Source: Diadema setosum (Eukaryota > Echinodermata > Echinoidea > Diadematoida > Diadematidae). Taken from it: a DNA stretch of 64,000 bases. The translations under genes and the position numbers were made by a program. The notes under the pieces were generated by a model. The model was not told where the DNA came from. It made no database searches and saw only the letters and a program-made list of their open reading frames with translations. The stretch lies in the NCBI GenBank assembly GCA_033980235.1, contig CM067072.1:25636192-25700191 (forward strand), written 5' to 3'. This document shows, one piece after another, positions 63,731 through 64,000 of this stretch; the first letter of the stretch is position 1, and each line of letters starts with the position of its first letter.

Positions 63731-64000
63731 TCACCACACAAAGGCTTCTAACACATCAGTCTTCAGATGACAATGAATCTGATCCATCATTGTCTTCATC
63801 CTAGTCTTCTTCATCCCAGTCATCACAATCATCACCAGCACATCCTTCTGATGACTCTGACTTTGCACCACCTGATGATGAATCACCCAGTTCAGATTCA
63901 GAGGGTGAACCAGGAAATGCACACCACTGCACAGAAAACAAATACATAATATTTGAGAGCCACCTGGATCAGCTACTATACGGCTTGAAGTGTAACAAGT
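63731..64000 (+). repeat. Start of a second copy of the transposase region
   Basis: 63841-64000 matches 62518-62680 closely: CATCCTTCTGATGACTCT, ACACCACTGCACAGAAAA and GAGCCAC(T/C)TGGATCAGCT occur in the same order in both. The second copy is better preserved (SSDSEGEPGN ... FESHLDQLLYGLKCNK is open). The transposase-like unit of about 1.3 kb therefore appears repeated in tandem, and the window ends within the second unit. Confidence 0.7.

Overview
This is a eukaryotic nuclear window, most likely from a marine invertebrate deuterostome; an echinoderm fits best, although a lancelet or another marine invertebrate cannot be excluded from one window. The reasons are short exons in multi-kilobase GT-AG introns, protein sequences close to vertebrate orthologues, and a dense load of MITEs, hAT, Harbinger, Ty3/Gypsy and non-LTR elements and microsatellites. 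There are no operons, CRISPR arrays or bacterial signals.

Three host genes can be assembled exon by exon. (1) AMP-activated protein kinase alpha subunit (PRKAA), minus strand, 2835-18409: 14 coding exons that splice into one open frame of 532 residues with kinase, autoinhibitory and C-terminal domains. (2) ARMC7, plus strand, 19079-29728: 7 coding exons, 201 residues, divergent from PRKAA across about 670 bp. (3) Ribosomal protein L37 (RPL37), minus strand, 34556-38899: 3 coding exons found; the tiny ATG exon is not resolved.

The rest is mostly mobile DNA. PRKAA introns carry several MITEs, a head-to-head pair of tRNA-derived SINE heads and an LTR-like block. ARMC7 intron 1 holds a three-level nest: a hAT element with an 8-bp target duplication lies inside a TIR element with a 5-bp duplication, which split a non-LTR retrotransposon. 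The tract 29.7-41.3 kb, which includes the RPL37 introns, has pogo-like, TTAA-type and fold-back elements. A Ty3/Gypsy element (42.4-47.3 kb, minus) has intact gag and pol frames up to a truncated integrase, joined by what looks like a textbook -1 frameshift signal. From 47.7 kb on there are a fold-back TIR element, two 5'-truncated non-LTR retrotransposons, microsatellites, a three-exon PIF/Harbinger transposase gene with one frameshift (58.1-60.4 kb) and a decayed DDE transposase, possibly Kolobok-like, that begins to repeat itself at the window edge.

The host genes are ordinary housekeeping genes: an energy sensor kinase, an armadillo-repeat protein and a 60S ribosomal protein. The most notable signals are the frameshift cassette in the Gypsy element, the nested transposons with verifiable target duplications, and the transposase genes. 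I did not find a convincing new multi-gene system.
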